Shown one piece after another: positions 16,709 through 24,372 of a stretch of DNA of 64,000 nucleotides (position 1 is the first letter of the stretch; each line of letters starts with the position of its first letter). The notes below the pieces were generated by a model that searched no databases, had not been told where the DNA came from, and saw nothing but the letters and a program-made list of their open reading frames with translations. Position numbers and translations under genes: made by a program. Source of the stretch: Aureimonas endophytica (GTDB lineage Bacteria > Pseudomonadota > Alphaproteobacteria > Rhizobiales > Rhizobiaceae); contig NZ_BMIQ01000001.1 of assembly GCF_014642635.1 (NCBI RefSeq), positions 620,001-684,000 on the forward strand, in the 5' to 3' direction.

Positions 16709-18226
16709 TCAGGCCGCCTTCGGCACGAGCGTGCCGTCGTAGAGCCGGCGATAGCGGTCGGCCGATTGCTGCGAGGCGTAGTCGCGGTGCACGCGGCGCC
16801 GGAGATTGGCGCCCAGCCGCTCGCGCAAGCCCGCGTCCGTCAGGAGCCGGGCGACCGCCTCGCCGATCTCGTCGGCGGCGAGGATGTTCGTCACATAGCC
16901 GCCGCGCTCGGACTCCGGATCCTCGTCCGGCGAGCCCTCGATCATCTCGCGGCAGGCGCCGACATCGGTGGTGACGCAGGGGCGTCCGGCCGCCCCGGCT
17001 TCGAGCACGGTCAACGGCTGCGCCTCGCTGAGGCTGGTCAGCACCACGACATGGGTGGAGGCGAGAAGCTGGCGCACGTCGACGCGGCCGAGGAACTTCA
17101 CCGTGTCGCCGAGGCCGAGACGCTGCACCAGCTCCCGGCATTCCGCCGCATAGGCGGGGTCCTCGTCCTCCGGCCCGGCGACGAGCACCTGCGCGTCCGG
17201 CACGGCGCGGCGGACATGGGCCGCCGCCTCGATATAGGTCTTGATGTCCTTGATCGGCACGACGCGGCCGACCAAAGCCGCCGTCGGCGGCGCCTCGGGC
17301 GGTGCCGGCGGAATGGTGCCGAAGCGGTCGAGCTCGATGCCGTTCGGAATGACGACGAGCCGCGCTTCCGCCGCGCCGAGCGCCCGCTGCATCGGCTGGT
17401 TCTCGCCGAACAGGGTCGTGATGCCGTCGCAGGCGGCGTAGCAGCAGCGGGCATAGCTTTCGAAGGCCATGATCCAGAGATCGCGCAGGTCGGTGCGCCG
17501 GCCGGCGATGGCGAGGCCCTGGTCGACCGTGTCGACCATCCAATCCGCCATCAGGATCTCGATGCGCCGCTCGTTGGTATAGATGCCGTGCTCGGTGATC
17601 AGCACCCGTTCCGCGCCCTCGATCGCGGCGCGCGCGGCGAAAAGGCCGGCATAGCCGGTGGAGATCGTGTGATAGGTCCGCGCCGCCGGCAGCGGCGCCT
17701 TCAGGACGGCGAAGAGCCCGCCCATCAGCGCCTGCCAGGCCCAGAAGAAATCCTTGAACGAGCCATGTGGCATGATCTGCCGATAGGCCTCGCGGCAGAC
17801 GGCGAAGGCATGGTCGCCGCGATCGAGGACGGCGAGCGGGATCGGCTGGCGCTCGTCGTTGACGAGCCGCAGGATCGCCGCCAGCGTCGCGAGCTCCCCC
17901 CGCCGCACGAATTCGACGAGAAGCGTCGCGAGGCGCTCCGGCGCCGGATAGCGGCGGGCGCGCCAGCGGGCGGCGGCCGGCGGCGCGTCGCCCATCACGA
18001 TCTCTTGGAAGCGCACGAGATTGGGGCCGAACTTGTAGCGCGCCGTCCGCCCCTCGCCGGGCGTCACCAGCGAGACCGCGCCGAAGCGGGTTTCGGGGAT
18101 CGAGCGGATCAGCCAGTCGATCCAGGTCGAGACGCCGCCCGCGACATGCGGATAGCAGCCCTCGACGATGAGGCAGACATCGGCGCTTTCGCCGGGAATG
18201 CGGTCGAAGGCGGGAATGCCGCTCAT
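16709..18226 (-). CDS. pelF: Pel polysaccharide glycosyltransferase PelF (GT4)
   Basis: A 505-aa cytosolic GT-B glycosyltransferase. The N-terminus ADVCLIVEGCYPHVAGGVST is the PelF signature. The donor site shows LVGRVVPIKDIKTYI and, in the C-terminal half, TSLSEAQPLTVLEAGAAG with the E-x7-E type pattern of GT4 enzymes. PelF uses UDP-activated N-acetylhexosamines (UDP-GlcNAc or UDP-GalNAc in studied species) to build the polymer. The ATG at 18226 overlaps the pelE stop by four bases, which fixes the start. Length matches characterised PelF (about 505-510). Confidence 0.93.
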   Translation of the reverse strand: MSGIPAFDRIPGESADVCLIVEGCYPHVAGGVSTWIDWLIRSIPETRFGAVSLVTPGEGRTARYKFGPNLVRFQEIVMGDAPPAAARWRARRYPAPERLATLLVEFVRRGELATLAAILRLVNDERQPIPLAVLDRGDHAFAVCREAYRQIMPHGSFKDFFWAWQALMGGLFAVLKAPLPAARTYHTISTGYAGLFAARAAIEGAERVLITEHGIYTNERRIEILMADWMVDTVDQGLAIAGRRTDLRDLWIMAFESYARCCYAACDGITTLFGENQPMQRALGAAEARLVVIPNGIELDRFGTIPPAPPEAPPTAALVGRVVPIKDIKTYIEAAAHVRRAVPDAQVLVAGPEDEDPAYAAECRELVQRLGLGDTVKFLGRVDVRQLLASTHVVVLTSLSEAQPLTVLEAGAAGRPCVTTDVGACREMIEGSPDEDPESERGGYVTNILAADEIGEAVARLLTDAGLRERLGANLRRRVHRDYASQQSADRYRRLYDGTLVPKAA

Positions 18227-18867
18227 CGCGCGCCCTCCGCTTCGCCCGCCTTGGCCGCGTCGAGTTCGCGCAGCCTTGCGACGGCGGCGGCGGCGGAGGC
18301 GCGCACCGCCACGTCGCGGCTGCGCAGCGCCGTCTGCATCACGGCCTCGGGCGCGGGCCTGCCCTGCTTCACGAGAAGGCCGAGCACGGTCTGCCGATCG
18401 TCGACGCTGCGCCCCGCCATGACGGCGGCGAAATTCGCCGGGGGCGAGCCGGGGCGATAGGCCCGGCCCTCGACGATGTCGCGATAAAGGATCTCGGCCG
18501 GATCGGCCTCGATCCGACCGGAGAGCTGCCGATACCAGTTCCCCCGCGCTTCGGCGTCGTCCGGCGCGGCGCGATCGGCGAGGCAGATCACGAGCGAGGC
18601 GAGACAGCCGAAGGGGCCGAGCACCAGGAGCCCGAGGCCGAGAATGAGCGCCGTGCCGCGATCGCCCGTCACCCGCGCGGGCAGCGCGACCAGAGCCGCG
18701 CCGAGCGCCAGATGAAGCGCCAGGAACGCTCCGGCGCCGAGGATGCCGGAGCCGAGGGCGGCGAGGAGCAGCGCGTCGAGCCCGCTCGCCGCCAGGGCGA
18801 CGAGCGCCAGCGCAACGACGGGCGGCCGCGACCGGACCTCGGACGCCATGGCGATCTCGGGCGTCAT
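18223..18867 (-). CDS. pelE: PelE-like inner-membrane protein
   Basis: The product has 214 residues, shorter than Pseudomonas PelE (about 330). Three hydrophobic helices at about 18-40, 44-60 and 68-95 are followed by a cytoplasmic helical repeat region (about 120-205), including LLVKQGRPAPEAVMQTAL and VAVRASAAAAVARLREL. This is the general plan of PelE, which joins PelD and PelG in the membrane complex. Assignment rests on position between pelD and pelF as well as on this layout. Start and stop both overlap neighbours by ATGA. The shortened repeat region suggests a reduced scaffold. Confidence 0.75.
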   Translation of the reverse strand: MTPEIAMASEVRSRPPVVALALVALAASGLDALLLAALGSGILGAGAFLALHLALGAALVALPARVTGDRGTALILGLGLLVLGPFGCLASLVICLADRAAPDDAEARGNWYRQLSGRIEADPAEILYRDIVEGRAYRPGSPPANFAAVMAGRSVDDRQTVLGLLVKQGRPAPEAVMQTALRSRDVAVRASAAAAVARLRELDAAKAGEAEGAR

Positions 18868-19565
18868 TCGGCCGGGCCCGCGACGAGATAGGCGGGCCGA
18901 CCGTCCTTCGCCCGGCCGACGACGAGCTGCGGACCAGTCTCGGAGTTGGCGGCGGACAGCGTGCCGATGCGGATCTCGATCGGTTCGGCGTGGGACAGGC
19001 GGAGGCCGGTCGCCGACCGCCGCGATTCGTTCGCCGCCAATGGCCCGTCCTGCGGCGCCGCGAAGGCGATCTCCTGTTCCAGAAGATCGATCTGGTCGCG
19101 CAGGCTGCGCGCATAGTCGGCGATCACCGCCCGCTGCTTTTCGGCCCGCTCGGTGCGCTCGGCGAGTTCGATCCGCAGCGCGGCCTGTCGGTCGCGATAG
19201 GCGCCGATGGCGAGCGACGCGGCGAGCCAGAGCACCGGCTCCTTCCAGAAGCGCAGGGCGGCGACATAGGTATCGACATCCGCCGGCGACAGGCTCGGCT
19301 CGAAGACCCAGAGCATCACGGCGCCGAGGATCGAGGCACTGACGGCCGGCACCGTGCCGTGCAGCACCGCCATGGCGAGCACCGGAATCCAGATCGCGCT
19401 CGGCGAGAACCGGAGCAGCGCCGCGTCGGGCGGGAGGAGGAGTTCGATCGCGAGGAGGCCGGCGAAGAGCACCGCGAGTTCGACGGCCCAGGCGGCCGGG
19501 GCGAGCGCCCGGCGGACGGCGCCGACCGGCACGGCATCGCTTCGGGTCACGGATTCGACGCTCAT
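18864..19565 (-). CDS. pelD: PelD-like membrane protein lacking GAF and GGDEF domains
   Basis: A 233-aa protein whose first 170 residues follow the N-terminal part of PelD. It has hydrophobic helices at about 24-45, 55-88 and 107-122 (with AIWIPVLAMAVLHGT and RFWKEPVLWLAASL), then a cytoplasmic coiled coil (about 125-168, ending DYARSLRDQIDLLEQEIA). In Pseudomonas PelD (about 455 aa) a GAF and a degenerate c-di-GMP-binding GGDEF domain follow. Here there is only a 65-aa tail with no such motifs. The next gene begins by ATGA overlap, so this is not a simple nonsense mutation. PelD normally gates synthesis by c-di-GMP; this version cannot do so in the known way. Confidence 0.8.
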   Translation of the reverse strand: MSVESVTRSDAVPVGAVRRALAPAAWAVELAVLFAGLLAIELLLPPDAALLRFSPSAIWIPVLAMAVLHGTVPAVSASILGAVMLWVFEPSLSPADVDTYVAALRFWKEPVLWLAASLAIGAYRDRQAALRIELAERTERAEKQRAVIADYARSLRDQIDLLEQEIAFAAPQDGPLAANESRRSATGLRLSHAEPIEIRIGTLSAANSETGPQLVVGRAKDGRPAYLVAGPAE

Positions 19566-20881
19566 GACTTCGCTTCCTCGTCGGGATCGGCAGCGCGGAT
19601 CAAAGATGGATGTTTCGGCGGGTCGGAAGGCCGTGGGGTCCGCCGCATCTCGGTGCCGGTCTTCGCTTCGACCGGATCGAGGGCTTCGAAGGCTGCCTGC
19701 CGCGCCGCGGGCTCGTCCTCGTCCTCGCCGGCCTGCAGGAGAAAGCGCCGCGCGGCCGCCGGGTCGTGCTCCAACCGCGCGAGGCGCGCCGCGAAAAGCG
19801 GCTCCTCGCGAAGGATCGACGGCGTCAGCCAGGGGCGGACCGGCGCGATGACGCCATAGCCGCGCCGCTCGAACAGGGCGGCGGCCAGCGCCGCCGCGCG
19901 CTGCGGCGACGCGGCGCTTCCCGAGGCGAGACGGCGGACCTCCGCCACCGCGCAGCCGAGGTGGTTCGTGGCAAGGGCGAGATCGGCATAGAGCCGCATG
20001 GCCTTGCGCAGGCCTCGGCGGTCGGCGTCGCCGAGCCCGGCCTCGAGGAGGCGCGTAGCGAGGTCGAAGCGTCCCCTTTCGCCCAGCATCCAGGCGATGG
20101 CGGACGCATCGCCGCCGTCGGGCCGGGGCGCCGTGGCGAGCCGCAGCGCCTCGGCATCGGCCCCGGCCAGCGCCAGCGCCAGCACGAACTGCGCCTGTTC
20201 GCCGACGCTAAGACCGTCCGCCACGCGATCCACCCCGATCACCGCCGCCTTCGCCGCCTGCCCGCTCGCGACGAGCGCGCGCATGTAGAGCGACAGGGCC
20301 TCGCCCTCCGCCTCGATCGAGGTTTCCGGCGATCCTTCCAGCATCCGGGCGGCCTCGGCATCCTGGCCGTCCGCCGAAAGAAGATGGGCGGCCCGCAATC
20401 GGAGGGCCGGCGACAGCGCGGAGGCCGGCGCGGTGAGGAGCACGCGCCGTTCGTCGGCGAAGCGTCCGTCCAGGCGATAGAGCCGGGCGAGCGTCTCGAA
20501 ATCGCTGCCGGTGCCGTCGATCGCCGTCAGGCGCTCCAGCATGTCCCGTTGACGCGGGAAGTTGCGGCTGTCGCCGAAGAAGGCGGCGGCCTTGCGCAGC
20601 ATGGCGGTATCGTCCGGCCGCTCCCGCAGGAAGTCGAGCAGCCGGGCTTCCGCGCGCGCGGGATCGCCCTCGCTCCGATCGAGCTCGAACAGACGCGCCA
20701 GCACCGGCGGCTCCGCGCCCCCCGCATTCGACGCCGCCTCGCCGAGCGCCGCCGCGCTCGCCACGCGCCCGTCGCGCGCCAGCATCGTCAGACGCTCCGC
20801 CGTGCCGGGCACGAGCAGCAGGCCGGCGCCGAGCGACAGAAGGGCGAGGCCGGCGATCACGAGACGCGGCGACGGCCTCAT
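19562..20881 (-). CDS. Membrane-anchored TPR protein, PelB N-terminal-like
   Basis: A 439-aa protein. One N-terminal membrane anchor (about 7-28) is followed by helical repeats with TPR spacing through about residue 380, for example RLFELDRSEGDPARAEARLL, LARLYRLDGRFADERRVLL and LARLEHDPAAARRFLL. Pseudomonas PelB has an inner anchor, TPRs and then an outer-membrane beta barrel. Here there is no barrel, and the last 50 residues are polar and charged. It therefore resembles only the periplasmic TPR half, which in PelB binds PelA. Overlaps by ATGA with both neighbours put it in the pel operon. The PelB relationship is inferred from order and architecture. Confidence 0.75.
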   Translation of the reverse strand: MRPSPRLVIAGLALLSLGAGLLLVPGTAERLTMLARDGRVASAAALGEAASNAGGAEPPVLARLFELDRSEGDPARAEARLLDFLRERPDDTAMLRKAAAFFGDSRNFPRQRDMLERLTAIDGTGSDFETLARLYRLDGRFADERRVLLTAPASALSPALRLRAAHLLSADGQDAEAARMLEGSPETSIEAEGEALSLYMRALVASGQAAKAAVIGVDRVADGLSVGEQAQFVLALALAGADAEALRLATAPRPDGGDASAIAWMLGERGRFDLATRLLEAGLGDADRRGLRKAMRLYADLALATNHLGCAVAEVRRLASGSAASPQRAAALAAALFERRGYGVIAPVRPWLTPSILREEPLFAARLARLEHDPAAARRFLLQAGEDEDEPAARQAAFEALDPVEAKTGTEMRRTPRPSDPPKHPSLIRAADPDEEAKS

Positions 20882-23127
20882 TGCACGGCCTCCGTGGCGT
20901 CGCGGCGCGTGATCGCGATCTCCAGCGGCGAACGCGCGTCCGCCGAAAGCGACACCGAAGCCACGCCATCGGCATCGGCGAGCATCTCCGCTTGCGCCAC
21001 GACACGGCCGTCGCGGCGCGCGGTGACATGCCAGGCGCCGGCAGGCATGCCCGCCCAGAGGAAGTCGCCTTGGCCGAACCCTTCCGCCGTGAAGGCCAAG
21101 CGGTCCCGACCCCGCACCAGGCGGCTGATCTGCCAGCGGCTTTCCGTCAGCGCCGCGTTCGCAAGATCGGCGGGCTCCTGCGGCATGCTCCGATCCCTCA
21201 GCGCCAGCGTCGCGACCGGCACGTCGGGATCGAGAGAGACGTAGAGCCGGTCGCCGACGCGGTTCGAGCCGAGAACACCGTGGCTGCGCGGGAGATCGAC
21301 GGTCTGGTCCGGCAGGGCATCGAAGCGGAGCGTGCGCAACGCGCCGCGATGCTCGATCCGCCATGTCGCGACATCGAGCGCGACGATCCGGGTCGTGAAG
21401 AAGCCCTCGACCATCGCGGCATAGAGCGAGCTGCGGATCGGCGCGAGCGGCGCGGTCTCCGCCCAGGACAGAAGCTCCTTCACGGCGCCGAGCGAGGCGG
21501 CGCGCGAGGCCGAATAGGCATGGAAGCCGAGGCCGACGCCCTTCAGCCGGCGCGGCTCCTCGGTGCGCCGGAAGAAATCGGCGAGACGCCTATAGGCGCC
21601 GAACTGGTCCGTCCAGGATTTCGTATAGCTGTTCTCGCTGCCGGCCAGCGCATAGACCTGCCGCTCGGCCCCGACTTTCCGCGCCAGCGGCGCAACATCG
21701 GCGACGGACGACCGGCTCGGGTCGAAGCGCATTTCGCCGCCGCTCAGATTGCCGATGCCGGCCTCGCGCGTCGCCCGGATCGCCGCTTCGCCGGGCAGCG
21801 CGTCGCCGCTCCAGAGATAGAGCGCCGGCGCCTTACCGGGAGGCGCGAGCGTCGCGGTCTCCCGCAAGGCGCCGGCGATTTCCGAATCGAGGTCGAAGGC
21901 GGTTTGCAAATAGGCGCGGGGCAGATCCCGCCCATCGGCGACGAGACGGTTGCGGGACCCCGAGCCGGTGACCGCCGCGCCGATCCGGCCGAAGACGCCC
22001 CGCGAAGCGCCATCCGCCGCCGCGACGAGCCGCAATTCCTCCGCCCGGTCGTAATGATCGAAGAAGCTCCAGCGCAGCGGCCGGGTCGCGGTGGCGCTGG
22101 CAACCTCCACCTGCGGCAGGGCGAACAGCGCCCGCGCCGCGTCCCGTGCCCGCTTGCCGCCGCCGAGCCCGTCTTCCAAATCTCCGAGCGTCACGCCGAC
22201 CGTGATCGGCAGATCGGGAAAGGCCGCCACGAGTTCCCTTGTGGCAACTTCGGCGGCGATCGGCCGTCCGGCCTCGTCCGCGCCGATGGCGGAACCATCG
22301 TTCCAGCCATCGCCCGCCATCTGCGCGACATAGATGCGCCGGCCGGAAACGGTCGTCACGTCCGGGATCGGAAAGCGCGGCACGCCGAGCGCGCGGTGGA
22401 CGAACTCGAAAGGATCGACAATCCAGCGGGTTTCCCGAAGAACGGGATCGACGCTCGCCAGAACGCCGCTCGCGGCATAGGCGCCGCGCGGACCGGTGGC
22501 GAGAACGGTGCTGCGCACCCTTCGGCCGAGAAGCTCCGTCTCGTATTCGAGCGCCACCTCGGCCCCGCCGCCCCGCCGCCGCGTCACCAACGGATGGCCG
22601 GGCGCGATCGGATTGACCTCGCTCTCGAAGCCGACCAGCCGCCGGTCCAGGGTAACGATCCGCGACGGCGCGTCGGCGCCGACATAATCCGAGGTCAGGC
22701 GCAGGCCGAGTCCATCGAGAACCGGAGCCAGCGAGCGGCGATTCGCCTCCGTCAGCGGCCCGCCGAATTGGCCGAGGACGAGAATGCGCGGCACCGTTCG
22801 CGCCTGCCGGCCGAGCCAGGCGAGATAGCGCGAGGAGTCGCGGACATCGTAGGTCAGCATCGTCAGGATCGCGGCGGTGCCCTCCAGCCGGTCCGGCTGC
22901 GGCAGACCCGTCGCGAGATCATGGTATTCCACGACATAGCCAAGATGATCGAGGATCGATTCCGCAAGGGCATGAACCTGCGTATCTGTCGGCGTCGGCT
23001 CGACGGCCCCGTCATAGAGCGCGAGAATCCGGCGCGGCACGACCGCCTCGACGCCCTGCGCGCCCGCCGACAGGGTGATCGATAGCTGCGCAAGCACAAA
23101 GAAGAGGCAGCCGGCGACGACCCGCAT
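20878..23127 (-). CDS. pelA: PelA-like protein (deacetylase and C-terminal domains), metal ligands missing
   Basis: A 749-aa periplasmic protein with a signal peptide (1-23, ending SAGAQ). It corresponds to PelA without the hydrolase domain. A flavodoxin-like part starts VPRRILALYDG (30-40); the deacetylase-like domain begins at GRRIYVAQMAGDGW (262-275); the C-terminal part keeps clear PelA signatures such as YLWSGD (437-442), SENSYTKSWT (497-506) and GFHAYSASRAASL (534-546). At the place where PelA-type enzymes carry the His-x3-His metal motif, the sequence reads EVASATATRPLRW (341-353), with no His, and the GDG motif lacks the preceding Asp. It may bind polymer rather than deacetylate it. 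This is the first gene of the pel operon. Confidence 0.85.
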   Translation of the reverse strand: MRVVAGCLFFVLAQLSITLSAGAQGVEAVVPRRILALYDGAVEPTPTDTQVHALAESILDHLGYVVEYHDLATGLPQPDRLEGTAAILTMLTYDVRDSSRYLAWLGRQARTVPRILVLGQFGGPLTEANRRSLAPVLDGLGLRLTSDYVGADAPSRIVTLDRRLVGFESEVNPIAPGHPLVTRRRGGGAEVALEYETELLGRRVRSTVLATGPRGAYAASGVLASVDPVLRETRWIVDPFEFVHRALGVPRFPIPDVTTVSGRRIYVAQMAGDGWNDGSAIGADEAGRPIAAEVATRELVAAFPDLPITVGVTLGDLEDGLGGGKRARDAARALFALPQVEVASATATRPLRWSFFDHYDRAEELRLVAAADGASRGVFGRIGAAVTGSGSRNRLVADGRDLPRAYLQTAFDLDSEIAGALRETATLAPPGKAPALYLWSGDALPGEAAIRATREAGIGNLSGGEMRFDPSRSSVADVAPLARKVGAERQVYALAGSENSYTKSWTDQFGAYRRLADFFRRTEEPRRLKGVGLGFHAYSASRAASLGAVKELLSWAETAPLAPIRSSLYAAMVEGFFTTRIVALDVATWRIEHRGALRTLRFDALPDQTVDLPRSHGVLGSNRVGDRLYVSLDPDVPVATLALRDRSMPQEPADLANAALTESRWQISRLVRGRDRLAFTAEGFGQGDFLWAGMPAGAWHVTARRDGRVVAQAEMLADADGVASVSLSADARSPLEIAITRRDATEAVQ

Positions 23128-23143
23128 TCACGCACCCCGATGG

Positions 23144-23170
23144 AATTTTGGGCAGGCTTTACCCAAAATT
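23144..23170. promoter_or_regulatory. Perfect 9-bp inverted repeat before the pel operon
   Basis: AATTTTGGG (23144-23152) and CCCAAAATT (23162-23170) flank a 9-nt spacer, 17 bp upstream of the first pel start codon. The following sequence to about 23290 is AT-rich, unlike the surroundings, and should hold the promoter. The site could be a repressor operator or a leader hairpin covering the ribosome binding region. The rest of the gap up to nadK (23171-23583) holds no convincing gene. Confidence 0.6.
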
Positions 23171-23583
23171 AACCGCACTGCCTATGCGCATCGACTCAGA
23201 TTTTCTTAGAACTTGAATATAGTTAGCGATTTCTCGTGTTTTTCCTTTATGTTGCGGGATGTTCTATACGTTAACCCTCGATTGCAAAGAGCGACCCAAG
23301 GTTGACGTAGCGTCCGCCAAGCCGCCCGGAAGCGCTCCACCGACCGGCCGAATCGGCCGAACGCCACCCGCCGCCTCGCTCGGGACGCGAAGGCGCAGCC
23401 TCGGGCACGGCGGAAGCGCGGCTCCTCGCCCTCCGCCGATTGATCACATCCGGCGAGCAGCTATAATCCGGGGCGTGCCGGCGGACCGGATGCCCTCCCT
23501 CGATGCTTGAGGGATCCCGCCAATCCGGCACGTCGAACCCTGCCCTTCCGCGTCGGCGCAGGGGCCAAGCCGCGCCGGAGCCG

Positions 23584-24357
23584 ATGCAGCGATCCCTGTC
23601 TTCGATTTGCTTCGTGGCGAGCGATGCGCCCGCCGCCCGCGAGGCACGCCAGCGCCTCGTCGCCCTTTATGGCAATGTCGAGCCGGCCGAGGCCGACGTG
23701 GTCGTCGCGCTCGGCGGCGACGGCTTCATGCTTCAGACGCTGCACCGCTTCATGGATACCGGCATCCCGATCTACGGGATGAACCAGGGCACGATCGGCT
23801 TCCTGATGAACGAGTTCCGCGAGGCCGACCTGCCGCAGCGCCTCGCGGCGGCCTCGGAACATTTCATCCGGCCGCTGGAAATGGTCGCCACCGATCGCGA
23901 CGGCAACGAGCATCGCGCGCCGGCGATCAACGAGGTGTCGATCTTCCGCCAGTCCTATCAGGCGGCGCGGCTGCGCATCATGATCGACGGGCGGGTGCGG
24001 CTGGAGGAACTCGTCTGCGACGGGATCATGGTCGCGACCCCGACCGGCTCCACCGCCTATAATCTTTCGGCCCAGGGCCCGATCATCCCGATGGACGCGC
24101 CGCTCCTCGCGCTGACCCCGGTCAGCGCCTTCCGCCCGCGCCGCTGGCATGGCGCTCTCCTGTCGAGCCGGCAGGTGGTCGAGATCGAGACGCTGGAGGT
24201 CGAGAAGCGGCCGGTCAATGCCGTCGCCGACCATGTCGAGGTGAAGTCGGTGATCCGCATCGTGGTGCGCGAATCGACGACGCTGTCCGCCCAGATCCTG
24301 TTCGACGGCGACCATTCCTGGGACGAACGGATCATCAACGAGCAGTTCCGCTTCTGA
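23584..24357 (+). CDS. nadK: NAD kinase
   Basis: A 257-aa enzyme phosphorylating NAD to NADP with ATP or polyphosphate in the cytoplasm. The GGDG motif is at residues 44-47, NQGTIGFL near 66-73, and the conserved NE and TPTGSTAY motifs ([16 protein letters not shown]) follow. The length is normal for alphaproteobacterial NadK (about 255). The frame is open upstream to 23503, but the extension is Arg/Pro-rich and not conserved-looking, so the ATG at 23584 is chosen. It is divergent from the pel operon and probably unrelated to it. Confidence 0.95.
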   Translation: MQRSLSSICFVASDAPAAREARQRLVALYGNVEPAEADVVVALGGDGFMLQTLHRFMDTGIPIYGMNQGTIGFLMNEFREADLPQRLAAASEHFIRPLEMVATDRDGNEHRAPAINEVSIFRQSYQAARLRIMIDGRVRLEELVCDGIMVATPTGSTAYNLSAQGPIIPMDAPLLALTPVSAFRPRRWHGALLSSRQVVEIETLEVEKRPVNAVADHVEVKSVIRIVVRESTTLSAQILFDGDHSWDERIINEQFRF

Positions 24358-24372
24358 TCCGATGCCTCCGGC

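Noticed and set aside
13887-17543. 1,218-codon minus-strand frame spanning the pelF, pelG and export genes
   Set aside because: Only its last 438 codons (from 15203) are real, the ExoF-like protein. The rest is an Arg-rich out-of-frame reading of pelF and pelG.
16709-19114. 801-codon minus-strand frame as one gene
   Set aside because: The first 296 codons are a shadow of pelD and pelE; pelF starts at 18226, where the ATGA overlap lies.
23461-24315. Minus-strand frame opposite nadK
   Set aside because: NadK motifs on the plus strand are complete; the minus frame is a His/Asp/Arg-rich shadow.
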